Of a DNA stretch of 64,000 nucleotides, positions 19,967 through 30,341 are shown in pieces. Each line of letters opens with the position of its first letter. The stretch's first letter is position 1. The DNA lies in the NCBI GenBank assembly GCA_902362375.1, contig CABIVS010000004.1:549304-613303 (forward strand), in the 5' to 3' direction. Under the pieces are notes generated by a model that ran no database searches, was not told where the DNA came from, and saw only the letters and a list, made by a program, of their open reading frames with translations. Both the position numbers and the translations under genes were made by a program. The stretch comes from Bacteroidaceae bacterium (GTDB lineage Bacteria > Bacteroidota > Bacteroidia > Bacteroidales > Bacteroidaceae).

Positions 19967-22828
19967 TTAAAAAGTTAAGCTTACTCCGATATTATACACT
20001 CTGTAAGGCTGGAATTTGTCCATTGCTCCCACCTCAGGATCAATATACTTGGAGCGCATCTTGTCAAAAGTAAGCAAATTCTGCCCACTCAAAGAAAAAC
20101 GGATGTTTTCCGCACTAATCTTCTTAGAAATGTGTTTAGGCAACGTATAAGCTATCTCCATATTCTTCAAGCGCAAATATGAACCGTTCCAAACAAAGAA
20201 GCTATTTGTCTGATGATTGGTCGACTTATTCAACGACAAAGCCGGATACTCTATTTTCTCTCCGTTATTCCATCGTTCCTGCGTCCATGCGTGTTGATGA
20301 ATGTCATTGAACACTCCTTGGTAAGCATTTTCGTAAACACCTGTTCCGCCTACTACTGTAGACACCTTGTTGACCCCTTGGAACAATACACTGAATTCCA
20401 ATCCTTTGTACTTGAATCCGGCAGAGATATTGTAACTTTGGCGGGGAAGATTGGAATATCCGATAGGTGCCATATCCTTTTCGTCAATCACTTTATCACC
20501 ATTCAGGTCCTGATAGATAAAGTCGCCAATGCGAGGAGTTCCGAAAGCATAAGTCAATCCACGGGCTTCCAATTCCTCTTTGAAATTGAACATTCCGTTG
20601 CCATTGCTATAATCGATGAGATATCCCCATACTTGTCCCAGCGTTTGTCCTTCGGTACGATAACGATAGGCATAGTCGGTCGAATAAGGTGATTCATTGA
20701 TACTGATAACTTTGTTTTTATTAAAACTGAATGAACCTCCGGCATAAAACGACCAATCATTATTCAGACGTTTCTCATACATCGCTTCTACTTCAAAACC
20801 GTGATTTTCCATCTTTCCCCAGTTGGTTCGCGGATAATTGCCTAAAGAGACACCTTGATATTCGGGAATTGTGCCGGAACTATTTATCAACATATTGTCA
20901 CAGAGCGACTTATACCAATCAAATGATACCGTCAGTTCATTGAACAACCCTAAATCGAATCCATAATTTTGCTTTTTCATTTTCTCCGCAGTCAGATTCG
21001 GATTACCTTTCAGGCCTTCATTACCATTTATATCAATATAGTCTAAATATAAGAAACGGGCTCCTCCCAACTGGTCATTAGCCGTAATACCATACGACGC
21101 CCGCAATTTCAGGTTGCTCAACCAGTCTGCTCCGTCCATAAACGCTTCGTCCGATATAATCCATGCACCCGAAACGGCAGGGGTGGCTATATAGCGTCTA
21201 TCAGGATGAAATTGTTCCGAACCGGAATAGCCCACATCCGCCTTTATGAAATAACGATTCTTATATCCATACGTAGCAGTCAATCCGAGGCTTTCGCGCT
21301 TGTATGGCATATTGCTTTTCTGCAGCTCTTGATTGAGATAGAATATATATCCCATTGCATCAATGCTATGGTCACCGAACACACGGCTATAATTGACATT
21401 AGCATATAGGTTCAGATTATAATCCATCGTAGAAGCTTTACCATATACAAGCGGGGTATTGGCAGTAGACCCCTGCTGGGTGAAATACAATCCATTCATA
21501 TCTTTGGTACGTATATACCGTTCGAAATCCTGCGTAGTAGCGGTTTGGTTGAGTGTACTGGTCTGATAGGCCATCAACCCTCCAATAGACAAACCTTTTG
21601 CCAAAAAGCTCAGATCCACATTCAATCCCGCTTGGGCAGTGATATTTATAGAAAGATTCTTGATATATCCCGAACGATTTAACATTCCGTATACCGGTAA
21701 TGTTTCATCTTCATGCGTCACTACCTGACCTCCATTCTCATACCCATCTCCACTAGGAGTCAACGGGCCATACATAGTCGGTGGCAACGTAAACAAATGA
21801 CTATAAATGTCGAAATTCCCGTATCCGGTAGTTTTTTCGTTTTTAATATTTCCTGCCAGACGAAGAAAACCACTCAAATAAGAATTGAACTTCACATCCA
21901 CATTGGAGCGGAAATTAAACCAGTCATTTTTCGGTTCCGGATTGTATTTTCTATCCGGCTCTTCTACTATTTTGAAAGGCGATTGCTGATGCAAATAATT
22001 AATATTCGAAAAGTATTGTACTTTCTCATTACCTCCACGAACAGTTACTCCCGCACGAGACATCAGTGTCAGCGGACGAACAAACATATCATACCAGTTA
22101 TTATTCGGATACAACTCGCTATCACCTGCTTGAAACTGTTCAACATCCCATTGCGAAAATTGAGAGTAGCGTCCTAACCCGTCATTGTAACCTGCTTGGT
22201 TTCTCAAATTCACATATTCACCTGAATTGACAAAAAGAGGCGTGCGAGTCATTTGCTGGAAAGACTGGTCATAAGTAACCGTCACGTTTGCTTTGCCAAC
22301 GTAACCACGTTTGGTTTTAATGGATATCACCCCATTTGCCCCCTGAATACCATACAAAGAAAGCACAGCAGCGTCTTTCAATACAGTAACAGACTCTATT
22401 TCTTCTGGTGTTATATAAGCGTAATTTGTATTGGGACATAAAACACCATCCAAGATAACCATCGGTGTTGTTCCGTTGATAGTAGAAAGACCGCGTACCC
22501 ACCATGACATACCTATAGATTCTGTACTATAAGCACCTCTTGACAGTTCCATATCTGTCTCTCGTGTCATCAGACCGGAAAGGCGTCCGGCAAATGTTCG
22601 AGGAAGGCTGGCATCTGGCGTTTTCTTTAATTCTGTCCCGAACACTCTTGATACAGCTCCTGTCACTGCTCTTTTGGGCAAAGATATATATCCCAAGTCA
22701 ATCATCTCTTCCTCGTCCGAAATCTGAAACTCGGTGGAAGTTACCTCCTGTCCCCAGCTTGCTGTTGCAGGAACCAACAGACAAACAGACATGACGCATA
22801 CGGATATTTTATTCTTTATGTAATTCAT
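19967..22828 (-). CDS. susC: SusC-like TonB-dependent transporter lacking the N-terminal carboxypeptidase-like domain (pair 2)
   Basis: 953 residues, about 130 shorter than the SusC at 24712. After a signal peptide (to about residue 26) there is only a short acidic linker before the plug domain; the usual carboxypeptidase-D-like beta domain (GKVVD..GEPVIGANV) is absent. The plug has the SusC signatures VRGLSTINGTTPMVILDGV and TVLKDAAVLSLYGIQGANGVISIKTKRG. The remaining ~700 residues form the 22-strand barrel, ending in the terminal aromatic GVSLTF. It imports oligosaccharides with the SusD at 18149 using TonB energy. The missing domain is real in the sense that the start is preceded by no in-frame extension that resembles it. 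Confidence 0.94.
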   Translation of the reverse strand: MNYIKNKISVCVMSVCLLVPATASWGQEVTSTEFQISDEEEMIDLGYISLPKRAVTGAVSRVFGTELKKTPDASLPRTFAGRLSGLMTRETDMELSRGAYSTESIGMSWWVRGLSTINGTTPMVILDGVLCPNTNYAYITPEEIESVTVLKDAAVLSLYGIQGANGVISIKTKRGYVGKANVTVTYDQSFQQMTRTPLFVNSGEYVNLRNQAGYNDGLGRYSQFSQWDVEQFQAGDSELYPNNNWYDMFVRPLTLMSRAGVTVRGGNEKVQYFSNINYLHQQSPFKIVEEPDRKYNPEPKNDWFNFRSNVDVKFNSYLSGFLRLAGNIKNEKTTGYGNFDIYSHLFTLPPTMYGPLTPSGDGYENGGQVVTHEDETLPVYGMLNRSGYIKNLSINITAQAGLNVDLSFLAKGLSIGGLMAYQTSTLNQTATTQDFERYIRTKDMNGLYFTQQGSTANTPLVYGKASTMDYNLNLYANVNYSRVFGDHSIDAMGYIFYLNQELQKSNMPYKRESLGLTATYGYKNRYFIKADVGYSGSEQFHPDRRYIATPAVSGAWIISDEAFMDGADWLSNLKLRASYGITANDQLGGARFLYLDYIDINGNEGLKGNPNLTAEKMKKQNYGFDLGLFNELTVSFDWYKSLCDNMLINSSGTIPEYQGVSLGNYPRTNWGKMENHGFEVEAMYEKRLNNDWSFYAGGSFSFNKNKVISINESPYSTDYAYRYRTEGQTLGQVWGYLIDYSNGNGMFNFKEELEARGLTYAFGTPRIGDFIYQDLNGDKVIDEKDMAPIGYSNLPRQSYNISAGFKYKGLEFSVLFQGVNKVSTVVGGTGVYENAYQGVFNDIHQHAWTQERWNNGEKIEYPALSLNKSTNHQTNSFFVWNGSYLRLKNMEIAYTLPKHISKKISAENIRFSLSGQNLLTFDKMRSKYIDPEVGAMDKFQPYRVYNIGVSLTF

Positions 22829-22855
22829 ATTCTATTTTTTCTATTTATACTAATA

Positions 22856-24691
22856 TTACCATCCGGGATTCTGCCAATTGACTCCGGTAACAGCTTCCAT
22901 ACGAGCCGCCTCTTCTACCGGAAGAGGTAAAAGCAAATCACGCATATCGCATCCTCCACGTTCTTTTGTCCAAATATTATATCTCTCATACTTAAACGTG
23001 CCATTAGGTTGCCGAATAGGACGCATACCAGTCAACCAACTGCAAGTGGTCTTCAGATTACCATCCGGCTTCTGCCAGCGGCGCAAGTCAAAGTAACGAC
23101 ACTCTTCCCAAGCCAGTTCTACCTGACGCTCGTTACGCACACGCAAAATCATTTCTGCCTGGGATAAATTATCCGGCAATTTAGGCATTCCTACCCGAGC
23201 TCTGATTTCATCTACCGCATCTTTTGCATCAGGCAGATGACCAGCTTCTGCCGCAGCTTCGGCATAATTCAGGATGATTTCTGCCAAACGAAAATACTTC
23301 CAAGGAGGTGTCTGAACATCATATTGTGAACCTCCACTCGCTCCCGGCTGCACAAATTTACAATGGTAATAGCCTGTACGGGTAAAGTCGTCGACAGAAG
23401 GAGTCAAATCAATAGCATTTGTTCCTCCCTCAAAAGTCTCCACCTTTCTCGGGATACCCTGATACGTATAATCAGCACCATTATACAACATCGTTTCAAC
23501 CATACGTGGATCCCGATTGGCATATGGATTATCCTCATCATACATGCTATTTTTATTGAAATTCGGTCGCAAATGCTTTTCATCCAAATAAGGTTTTTCC
23601 AAATTCAGGATAGGTTCTCCATCTATCGTATTGAACGCATCAGCCAATTCCTGTGTAGGACAAGTACCAGCCGAATAAGTCTGATCCAACCCACTTCCGA
23701 TATAACCGATGTGCCATACAAAACAAGTGTGTCCGTAGTGTTGCCAAATGGTTTCTTTGTCACGAGGTTCCGCACTATAATCGGCCGCCTGGTTGATTAA
23801 TTGGCGAAGAGCAGCAGCTTTGCCCGTTCCAAAAGTATTAGGATCTGTACATACTTTAAATAATTCATACCCGTTCTCTTTCAATTGGTTGACGGCCTGT
23901 CTATTTTGTAAATATGCCTCCTCCCAATAATTTTCTCCTTCATTAAACAACGGACTGGCAGCAAATAACAACATTTTCGATTTAATAGCCCATGCCAGTG
24001 CTTTCGTTGCCCTTAAAGCTTCAGAAGATGAAGTCAGTCTCCATGGCAAATGTTCGGAATAAATCGCCGCATCACAATCTTCCTCAATGAATTTAACTAC
24101 ATTATAAACCGGTTCTCGTGTCAATGTAGAAAAATCAGCATCAAAATTGATAGACTCTCTTAATATGGGAAGTTTGCCGAACCATTTCACCAATTCCGAA
24201 TAAAAATATGCACGCAAGACATGCGCTTCTGCACGTAACCGATCACGTTCCACTTCACTACGTACGGCAGCATTATCAATATGTTCCAAAAATTGGGAAC
24301 ATAACCGAATCTGTGTCCAATAACGCCCCCAATAATTATTGGTATTCCATAACCAGGTTTGTTCACCACCTAAATAGGCATCCCTAAGCGGGTGTTCTGA
24401 AGCAGATTCCTTACCTGCATATATTTGACCAACTGTTTCATTCGATCCATCCCACGAAGACCACCCGTCATCGCTCAAAGCAGTTGGTACAGGTGTCCAT
24501 CCCCAATAAAAATAACCTTTTCGTGAAAGATTTGCATAGCAAGAGTTTAAGAAAGCTCCCACTTTGTCTGGGTCGGAAAAGACTTCCTCCATTGTCAATG
24601 TTCCGTCAGGGGCTACATCAAGCACATCCGAACATGAAGTTAATCCACTTAGAACTACCACAGAAGATGCCAGCCAATATTTTAGTTTCAT
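22856..24691 (-). CDS. susD: SusD-like outer-membrane lipoprotein (pair 1)
   Basis: 611 residues with lipobox at Cys20 (LSGLTSC). SusD signatures: HVLRAYFYSELVKWFGKLPIL near residue 160 and RNERQVELAWEECRYFDLRRWQ near the C-terminus, ending in GVNWQNPGW. Clearly related to but diverged from the SusD at 18149. It is 20 bp downstream of its SusC partner (24712-27954). Two SusC/SusD pairs in one operon suggest two oligosaccharide sizes or branches are imported. Confidence 0.96.
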   Translation of the reverse strand: MKLKYWLASSVVVLSGLTSCSDVLDVAPDGTLTMEEVFSDPDKVGAFLNSCYANLSRKGYFYWGWTPVPTALSDDGWSSWDGSNETVGQIYAGKESASEHPLRDAYLGGEQTWLWNTNNYWGRYWTQIRLCSQFLEHIDNAAVRSEVERDRLRAEAHVLRAYFYSELVKWFGKLPILRESINFDADFSTLTREPVYNVVKFIEEDCDAAIYSEHLPWRLTSSSEALRATKALAWAIKSKMLLFAASPLFNEGENYWEEAYLQNRQAVNQLKENGYELFKVCTDPNTFGTGKAAALRQLINQAADYSAEPRDKETIWQHYGHTCFVWHIGYIGSGLDQTYSAGTCPTQELADAFNTIDGEPILNLEKPYLDEKHLRPNFNKNSMYDEDNPYANRDPRMVETMLYNGADYTYQGIPRKVETFEGGTNAIDLTPSVDDFTRTGYYHCKFVQPGASGGSQYDVQTPPWKYFRLAEIILNYAEAAAEAGHLPDAKDAVDEIRARVGMPKLPDNLSQAEMILRVRNERQVELAWEECRYFDLRRWQKPDGNLKTTCSWLTGMRPIRQPNGTFKYERYNIWTKERGGCDMRDLLLPLPVEEAARMEAVTGVNWQNPGW

Positions 24692-24711
24692 ATAGTTATT
24701 CCTTTCTTCTA

Positions 24712-27700
24712 TTAAAATACAACATTCACACCAAAGTTCACCATCTTAGTCAATGGATAGTTCACCTCCCAGCTTTGTTCTGGGTCAATCGTATCTGTCT
24801 TGATCTTCTTCCAAGTAATCAGGTTATTTCCATTGACATAAACACGCACCTTGGACAAATCAACTTTCTGTAACCATGATTTGGGAAGAGTGTATCCTAA
24901 TTCGATATTCTTCAGACGTAAGAAGCTACGGTCCATAATAAAATAGTCGTTCGCCATATGATTGGTATTTGCCACCGCAGCCAAAGCGGGATACTCTATC
25001 TTCTCCCCATTAGCATAACGCTCTGGAGTCCACGCATGCATATGTACATCCGTATAAATACCTTCATTACCCAACTCCGTAGCTCCCCAACTATTGTACA
25101 AACGAGAAGCCTTACCAATGCCTGAAAAATGGAAAGAGAAATCAACACCTTTCCACTCCACCGCTCCAGTCAGTCCGTATGTAATACGTGGTACATCCGT
25201 ATATTTAATAGGTGCCTGATCTTTTTCATTAATCTCACCGTCACCATTCACATCTTGATACTTGAAATCTCCTAAACGCGGTGTACCAATCTTATACATT
25301 CTCTTCGCCTCTTCCAGTTCTTCCACAGTATTGATATAACCGTTTCCATTACTGTAATCTATCAGATAACCGAACTGCTGTCCGATGCTGTAACCGGTCT
25401 TACGATATCGGTATGCATAGTCTTTGCTCAAAATAGCTTCGTCCATATTGCGCTGTTCATTTTTATTATAAGCAAAGTTTCCCTTAATAGAGAAGAACAG
25501 TCCAGAGTCCAACCGTTTCTGATAGCCGGTTTCAATTTCAAATCCTTGATTATTGACAACTCCCATGTTCACTTTCGGCAGATTACCAATAGCCACTCCT
25601 TGTAACTCGGGAACAGTACCCCGAACAATCAAAATGTCTTCGCGTTTTTCCTTGAAATAATCGAATGAAAAAGAGAAATCATTAAACAGCTTCAAATCAA
25701 CGCCGTAGTTTTGTTTGTAAGCTACTTCCCAAGTCAGATTTTCATTTCCAAGCTTTCCCATGTTGATAGCCTGACCACGTCCCAAAGACGAAACAAAGCC
25801 ACTGCCTGTAGAAATATTAGTTAAATATAAAAAACGTTCACTCCCCAATTTATCATTACCGACTTTACCATACGAAGCACGTAATTTCAAATGAGTAAGA
25901 ACTCTGTTATCACGTAAAAAAGCTTCGTTGCTAGCAACCCAACCGGCTGAAAATGCAGGAAAGAAGCCGAAACGCTGATTTTTAGCAAACTGCTCAGAAC
26001 CGTTATAACCCATATTTAATTCCGCTAAATAACGACTATCGTAAGCGTATGTAGCACGTCCAGAAATACCTATCATATTATATGGAAGGTCGGCAGCCGC
26101 TTTTTGCCAGTTATCCCGTTGTACCAGCATCATGGCAGAAACATCATGTTTGCCAAACTGACGTGCATAATTGATTGAATACTGCAAGTTTAAGTAGTAA
26201 TTGGATGAATTTGAACGACTGGGAGCACCAATAACATTCTGCTGATTGACCGTTACAGCTTTGTAATAACACTTCTCCTCTGCTGTTCGTGCCGGTGCCG
26301 CCTGATAAAGGTCAAATAAGCGAGTAGCAGTAAGAGAGGTAGAAGAAGCCGCATCAAATGCAACCATGAATTTCGTACTCAAACCTTTGATGATGAAGCC
26401 AAGTCCCCAATCAAGAGTCAAGGAAGAATTCAAATTCATATTGGTACTCTCCTGATAGCCACGTCTGTTTAAATCTCCATATTTATTAACTTTTGCATCT
26501 GTTGTGAAAATAGATGATACCACTTCATTTACCGGAACTTCCGTTCCTTCTGGTGTTGTATATCCGGCAACCGTTACTGGACCTGGGGCAGTAGGAGGAG
26601 TAGCCCATACACGAGCTATCATATCTGCAGTCATACTATTTACATCTCCACCATATAAATCACGACATTGTGGAGAATTAACCTTCTCAAGATAAGAAGC
26701 CAAATTCAATGATATTTTCAAATTGGAGGCCAAATTGAAATCGAGATTAGAGCGGAAGTTATATCGATTCATTTTATAGCTCGGATCATATCCCAATGAT
26801 TCCTTAGGCTCTGTTTTAAATTGTCCACCCTGTCCGATGTACCCAACGTTGATGAAATAATTGATTTTTTCGGTTCCTCCGTTCATATTTACATTGACAC
26901 GTGTTTGAGGTGCCCACTTCTTAAAGAAGTCCGACATGACGTCACGGTCCGGATAAAAAACTGGATCAGACCCATTTTTATACATATCAATCATATAGTC
27001 AGTATAAGGTAATTCGCCTTTGGCACCGTCATTCTGAAAAGCCTGATTACGTAAGGCGGCGTATTCCCAGGAATGGATCCGATCTATTTTAGTCACAAAT
27101 TGTTGTAAACTATAGTCTACTGAAACACTTAACTCAGTCTTACCTACTTCTCCTCTTCGTGTAGTAATCAAGATAACTCCATTAGCGCCCCGAACTCCGA
27201 ATACAGCCGTTGCAGAAGCATCTTTCAAAATTGTAACAGAAGCGACCTCATTCGGATCCAATGTGGAAATCCCATCGCGCGGAACGCCATCAATCAGAAT
27301 CAGAGGACTCACTCCATTGGTCGTACTGGCACCGCGCAAATAAAGCGTCACATCGTCTGCTCCCGGACGTCCGGAAGTCTGCATGGTGGTCAACCCCGGC
27401 AAACGTCCCGAGAGTGCAGCTGCCAAGTTAGCCTGCGAACTTTTCAGCAAGTCTTCTGTCTGAATGGAAGCAACAGAACCGGTTACCGAGATTTTCTTCT
27501 GCGAACCATATCCCACTACTACCACTTCTTCCAACGCCTTTGAGTCTTCCGACAAAACGACTGTCACAAAGTTTCGTCCCTTTGTTGCAACTTCTTTTTT
27601 CACATATCCAATATAGGACACTTCAATTACCGCATCCGGTTTTACACGAAGCGAGAATGCGCCATTTAAGTCGGAAATCACACCATTTCCATGAGCATTT

Positions 27701-27954
27701 TTTTCTATGACATTGGCACCAATAACAGGTTCACCATTCGTATCAACCACTTTACCGGTCAGTACTTTCACTTGAGCTACTTCTTCCGGTACATTGCTTA
27801 GGAAAGCCTGACTTTCCGTTTCGTTCGCCGAATATATATTCGACGAACACAGCGAAGCGGAAATCAAGAAGAACAACAGCAACATCTTTACTTTACCTGT
27901 TTGTTCGCAACAGGGCAAAGCAGCGTGACTATATTTGTTGAACAATTGCTTCAT
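24712..27954 (-). CDS. susC: SusC-like TonB-dependent transporter (pair 1)
   Basis: 1080 residues, full SusC architecture. A signal segment (about 1-43) precedes the carboxypeptidase-D-like domain (VLTGKVVDTNGEPVIGANVI, about 65-140), the linker EEVVVVGYGSQKK (a TonB-box-like stretch typical of Bacteroidales), the plug with LRGASTTNGVSPLILIDGVPRD and VTILKDASATAVFGVRGANGVILITTRRG, and the 22-strand barrel ending in FGVNVVF. Imports surface-processed oligosaccharides. It is the first transporter of the leftward operon, 33 bp downstream of the DUF5722-type gene. Confidence 0.97.
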   Translation of the reverse strand: MKQLFNKYSHAALPCCEQTGKVKMLLLFFLISASLCSSNIYSANETESQAFLSNVPEEVAQVKVLTGKVVDTNGEPVIGANVIEKNAHGNGVISDLNGAFSLRVKPDAVIEVSYIGYVKKEVATKGRNFVTVVLSEDSKALEEVVVVGYGSQKKISVTGSVASIQTEDLLKSSQANLAAALSGRLPGLTTMQTSGRPGADDVTLYLRGASTTNGVSPLILIDGVPRDGISTLDPNEVASVTILKDASATAVFGVRGANGVILITTRRGEVGKTELSVSVDYSLQQFVTKIDRIHSWEYAALRNQAFQNDGAKGELPYTDYMIDMYKNGSDPVFYPDRDVMSDFFKKWAPQTRVNVNMNGGTEKINYFINVGYIGQGGQFKTEPKESLGYDPSYKMNRYNFRSNLDFNLASNLKISLNLASYLEKVNSPQCRDLYGGDVNSMTADMIARVWATPPTAPGPVTVAGYTTPEGTEVPVNEVVSSIFTTDAKVNKYGDLNRRGYQESTNMNLNSSLTLDWGLGFIIKGLSTKFMVAFDAASSTSLTATRLFDLYQAAPARTAEEKCYYKAVTVNQQNVIGAPSRSNSSNYYLNLQYSINYARQFGKHDVSAMMLVQRDNWQKAAADLPYNMIGISGRATYAYDSRYLAELNMGYNGSEQFAKNQRFGFFPAFSAGWVASNEAFLRDNRVLTHLKLRASYGKVGNDKLGSERFLYLTNISTGSGFVSSLGRGQAINMGKLGNENLTWEVAYKQNYGVDLKLFNDFSFSFDYFKEKREDILIVRGTVPELQGVAIGNLPKVNMGVVNNQGFEIETGYQKRLDSGLFFSIKGNFAYNKNEQRNMDEAILSKDYAYRYRKTGYSIGQQFGYLIDYSNGNGYINTVEELEEAKRMYKIGTPRLGDFKYQDVNGDGEINEKDQAPIKYTDVPRITYGLTGAVEWKGVDFSFHFSGIGKASRLYNSWGATELGNEGIYTDVHMHAWTPERYANGEKIEYPALAAVANTNHMANDYFIMDRSFLRLKNIELGYTLPKSWLQKVDLSKVRVYVNGNNLITWKKIKTDTIDPEQSWEVNYPLTKMVNFGVNVVF

Positions 27955-27987
27955 TTTTTTATCAGATTAGTTAATATTTAAAAGTCA

Positions 27988-30249
27988 TCAATAATCCGTC
28001 ACATCGTGCATAATCTCATCCCAATTATTCACACCGACATATTTCAAATACGGATCAAGCACTTCACTTTCTTTCGTCGTCCCGAATGCCTGATAGACAT
28101 ACCATGATGGTTTTCTGCCCCATTCACCATATTTCGGATCGTTTCTCCGATAATGCAATCCCAAATTCAAATTCCCTTCCACATCGTTATCCGAAATGGC
28201 ATGCCAAATCAACGTTTGGATACCAGACAAACGTTTCACTTTATTCAGTGCATATGCAGCACATGCAGCCTGAAGCTGGAGTTCCTCATCTGTATAATTG
28301 GGAGTACTGGAGCCGTTTTCTGTCAACCAACAGTCGCGTTGCTTTGTGCCTTTATACTTATTGACCGGCATTTTTATCCATTTATCCAAAACTTCAAGAT
28401 TTTTAAAAGTCAGCAAGCGAGTATTCATTGAAAAAGTAGCACTTGGGTCAAGCCACGTCTTTGAACTGAATTTTTCTGGATAAGAATGATAACCTACTCC
28501 CCAATAGAAATCGCCCTCTTTCGCGCTAAATTGATTCAATAGATCAAATATTTTCTTTACCGAGAATTCTGTTCTTGTAGGCTTAATACTCTCACGTGTC
28601 CACGATTGTGTTACTGGTACTAAAATCTGCGCATGCGGATTGTACTGGCGGATAATATTATGTCCCATGCGGAAAGACTTTGTAACATAATCCACGTAAT
28701 ACGTTAATGGTTTGTAGCCAATGTTATTCCAGTTGAAAGGGTCATCTATCTCATTGTGCAGTACATAACGGTGAATACGTCCGTGTGTACCATCAGAATA
28801 TCTGGAAGCAAGGAAATCAAGTGCTGCTGCATAATAGTTCACGCTTTCCGGCTGGTCAAGATTGACCATTGAGAAAGCACCGATAGTTCCTTCCGGTTCG
28901 GAATAATCTGGATGCTGGAGAAGCATTCCTAATTCATGGTCATAGTTCAACCACGCATTCTTGTCCTTAGGTGTTTCAGGGCGAATGGTAATAACCGTAA
29001 AAACAGCAACATTGCGTTTTTGATATTCCAACAATTCCTGATCTACACTTTCAAAATAACCTTTACTAAAATAATAATCTTTTCCACAATAACGATGAAC
29101 AATCACCTGATCACCAACAGCCTGTGCCTTTGCCATAGAAGACCACATTACTGCTGTCACCGGAATACCTTTCAGCACAGCTTTCAGTCCTAACGCATCC
29201 AAGTCTGCCAGTTCCAGTGCCGTCCCTCCCGACTCTCCACCTTTAGTGATGTCTCCCTGATAATCAGGTAACGACGACGCTTTAGATTGATCAATCAGAT
29301 CTGCATCCGCATAACGACCGAAAGAGATCAATTCGTCTTTATCATTAACGGTACGCACTAATGCCCATTTAGACAACAAACGATCATATTTGCAACCATC
29401 ATATTCGGTGATGCGATCGAACGTAGCGGTGAAGGTTCCGTTAGTGATATCCGTTTTGCATTTTTTAAATTGAGTCAGAAGTAACAAGTTTTCATAAGGA
29501 GTTACTTCAGCCAAGCTACATGTACCACTTCCGTTATAACGTCCTGTGACAGTCACTTTGTCTGCTGTCACCTGCACTTGAGTAATTTCCGAAGCATAAC
29601 TACTCTTTAAATAGTTAGTCAGCTCTGTTTCCAGTTTTTCAATGGCCTGTAGTTTGTTCTTTTCCGCTTCTATAGCCTCCTGTTCCACACTATTCATACC
29701 TCTCAGACGGATGTTACGCAGATAAATCATCACATCTTTATCGCCTCCCAAATCTATCCGGAGATAATCCTGCGGATTTCCCCAACCATATTTTTCGATT
29801 ACAGTATACAGGTTGCACGAAAATGTTTTCCAGGTACTAGGCGAAGCTTCTGCGCTGCCACAGTTTTCCATACGTTCACTTGACAATGGATTAGCAAAAA
29901 AAACTTGAATTCCATCTATGTTTTTAGAAGACTTATATTCGAATGTTAAAACGACAGAACTTTCCGGATTTTTTCTTTCTAAAGGAACTGTACAGAACCA
30001 AGGATCTGCACCTGTCGTCAGTATTTTGTATTCTCCATTGTTACTTTGGTTTATATTCAGATCATTGACTGAACCAGTATTTATTTTCAAGTTGTTGACT
30101 GACGTTTCTTGTTCGGGAGACGTCGGTTTACTGCCATCGACCTCATCCTGAACGGGATCGCTACTGCTGCAAGCACATACAGTAGCCACACCAAGAAACA
30201 AATAAGAAATGTATGTGTATAATAATTTCATGAATATCTTTTTTTCCAA
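27988..30249 (-). CDS. DUF5722-type putative glycoside hydrolase lipoprotein
   Basis: 753 residues. The lipoprotein signal has its Cys in VCACSSSD, which could also be read from the internal Met (MKLLYTY) at residue 7. Residues about 45-190 form a beta-sandwich module of the kind found in the neighbouring glycan-binding proteins (ending YLRNIRLRGM). The C-terminal ~500 residues look like a TIM-barrel hydrolase: HRYVLHNEIDDPF offers a candidate acid/base glutamate, and DCWLTENGSS a second candidate glutamate. I recall this arrangement as the DUF5722 family; no activity can be assigned from sequence. Its position before SusC suggests a surface endo-acting enzyme. Confidence 0.75.
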   Translation of the reverse strand: MEKKIFMKLLYTYISYLFLGVATVCACSSSDPVQDEVDGSKPTSPEQETSVNNLKINTGSVNDLNINQSNNGEYKILTTGADPWFCTVPLERKNPESSVVLTFEYKSSKNIDGIQVFFANPLSSERMENCGSAEASPSTWKTFSCNLYTVIEKYGWGNPQDYLRIDLGGDKDVMIYLRNIRLRGMNSVEQEAIEAEKNKLQAIEKLETELTNYLKSSYASEITQVQVTADKVTVTGRYNGSGTCSLAEVTPYENLLLLTQFKKCKTDITNGTFTATFDRITEYDGCKYDRLLSKWALVRTVNDKDELISFGRYADADLIDQSKASSLPDYQGDITKGGESGGTALELADLDALGLKAVLKGIPVTAVMWSSMAKAQAVGDQVIVHRYCGKDYYFSKGYFESVDQELLEYQKRNVAVFTVITIRPETPKDKNAWLNYDHELGMLLQHPDYSEPEGTIGAFSMVNLDQPESVNYYAAALDFLASRYSDGTHGRIHRYVLHNEIDDPFNWNNIGYKPLTYYVDYVTKSFRMGHNIIRQYNPHAQILVPVTQSWTRESIKPTRTEFSVKKIFDLLNQFSAKEGDFYWGVGYHSYPEKFSSKTWLDPSATFSMNTRLLTFKNLEVLDKWIKMPVNKYKGTKQRDCWLTENGSSTPNYTDEELQLQAACAAYALNKVKRLSGIQTLIWHAISDNDVEGNLNLGLHYRRNDPKYGEWGRKPSWYVYQAFGTTKESEVLDPYLKYVGVNNWDEIMHDVTDY

Positions 30250-30341
30250 TGTATTTATGCCAATATATCAGTCACTCCGAGCAAATATCTCGGAATGACT
30301 AACAATATTCCTATCTTAGTTTTTTATGAAAGAAAAACAAA

